This document shows, one piece after another, positions 32,305 through 32,500 of a stretch of 32,500 nt of DNA (position 1 is the stretch's first letter; each line of letters opens with the position of its first letter). The notes below the pieces were generated by a model. It saw nothing but the letters and a program-made list of their open reading frames with translations, did no database searches and was not told the origin of the DNA. The position numbers and the translations under genes are program-made. The stretch covers positions 1,295,581 through 1,328,080 of the forward strand of contig CM022675.1 in NCBI GenBank assembly GCA_012295275.1, read 5' to 3'. Origin of the DNA: Chrysomallon squamiferum. Lineage: Eukaryota > Mollusca > Gastropoda > Neomphalida > Peltospiridae.

Positions 32305-32337
<33 letters not shown>

Positions 32338-32352
32338 ATTATTATTGTTATT

Positions 32353-32385
<33 letters not shown>

Positions 32386-32500
32386 ATTGTTATTATTATT
32401 CTTTAAATAATAATAATAACTAATTTTTATTATTATTTTAATCTTCTTCATCGTTATTATCTCACCAAAATATGTTAGTGATTTTTTTTTGTTCTTTTCA
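32269..32500 (+). other. Start of a contactin intron, cut by the window edge
   Basis: Just after the GTAAGT donor come TTTA, ATT and GTT trinucleotide blocks (about 32275-32400), then AT-rich sequence to the end. Confidence 0.8.

Overview
The window looks like nuclear DNA of an invertebrate animal, most likely a mollusc or another lophotrochozoan. Three things suggest this. Genes have GT-AG introns. The strongest gene match is an arthropod/mollusc-type contactin, in which a C-type lectin domain precedes the Ig domains. There is also a decayed CR1/L2-like LINE. The DNA is AT-rich and unusually loaded with simple repeats (ATT, ATTT, TC, CA, homopolymers). Most long open frames here are translations of those repeats. 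Species cannot be named from the sequence alone.

Layout: 1-5171 is intergenic and repeat-rich. 5172-6143 is an intact single-exon rhodopsin-class GPCR (323 aa). 7124-8748 is a two-exon gene for an unrecognised basic protein of 228 aa, preceded by a compact candidate promoter with a PBX-MEIS/TGIF-type palindrome and a CRE-like site. 8972-13100 has no convincing gene. 13158 to about 15030 is a broken LINE whose catalytic palm is missing. 15160-15343 is a CpG-bearing segment ending in a consensus splice donor, a candidate 5' UTR exon of the next gene. 17261-18150 is a 24-bp minisatellite with a 120-bp higher-order period. 23727-32268 holds the first 11 coding exons (596 complete codons) of the contactin gene: signal peptide, C-type lectin domain and four Ig domains. 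The gene runs off the right edge, so Ig5-6, the fibronectin domains and the GPI signal are not in view.

The contactin exon chain is well supported. All eleven exons join in phase with GT-AG boundaries and read as one continuous protein of the expected domain order. Every one of its introns is dominated by, or abuts, simple repeats. The most unusual structure in the window is the intron at 30506-31995. Right after the true splice donor (CAG|GTAAA) it carries 26 further copies of an AG|GTAAA-bearing minisatellite, an array of decoy donors.

The genes do not form an obvious functional unit. The GPCR, the unknown gene and contactin are all on the + strand but look like independent transcription units. 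All functional statements are inferred from sequence reading. No database search was possible.
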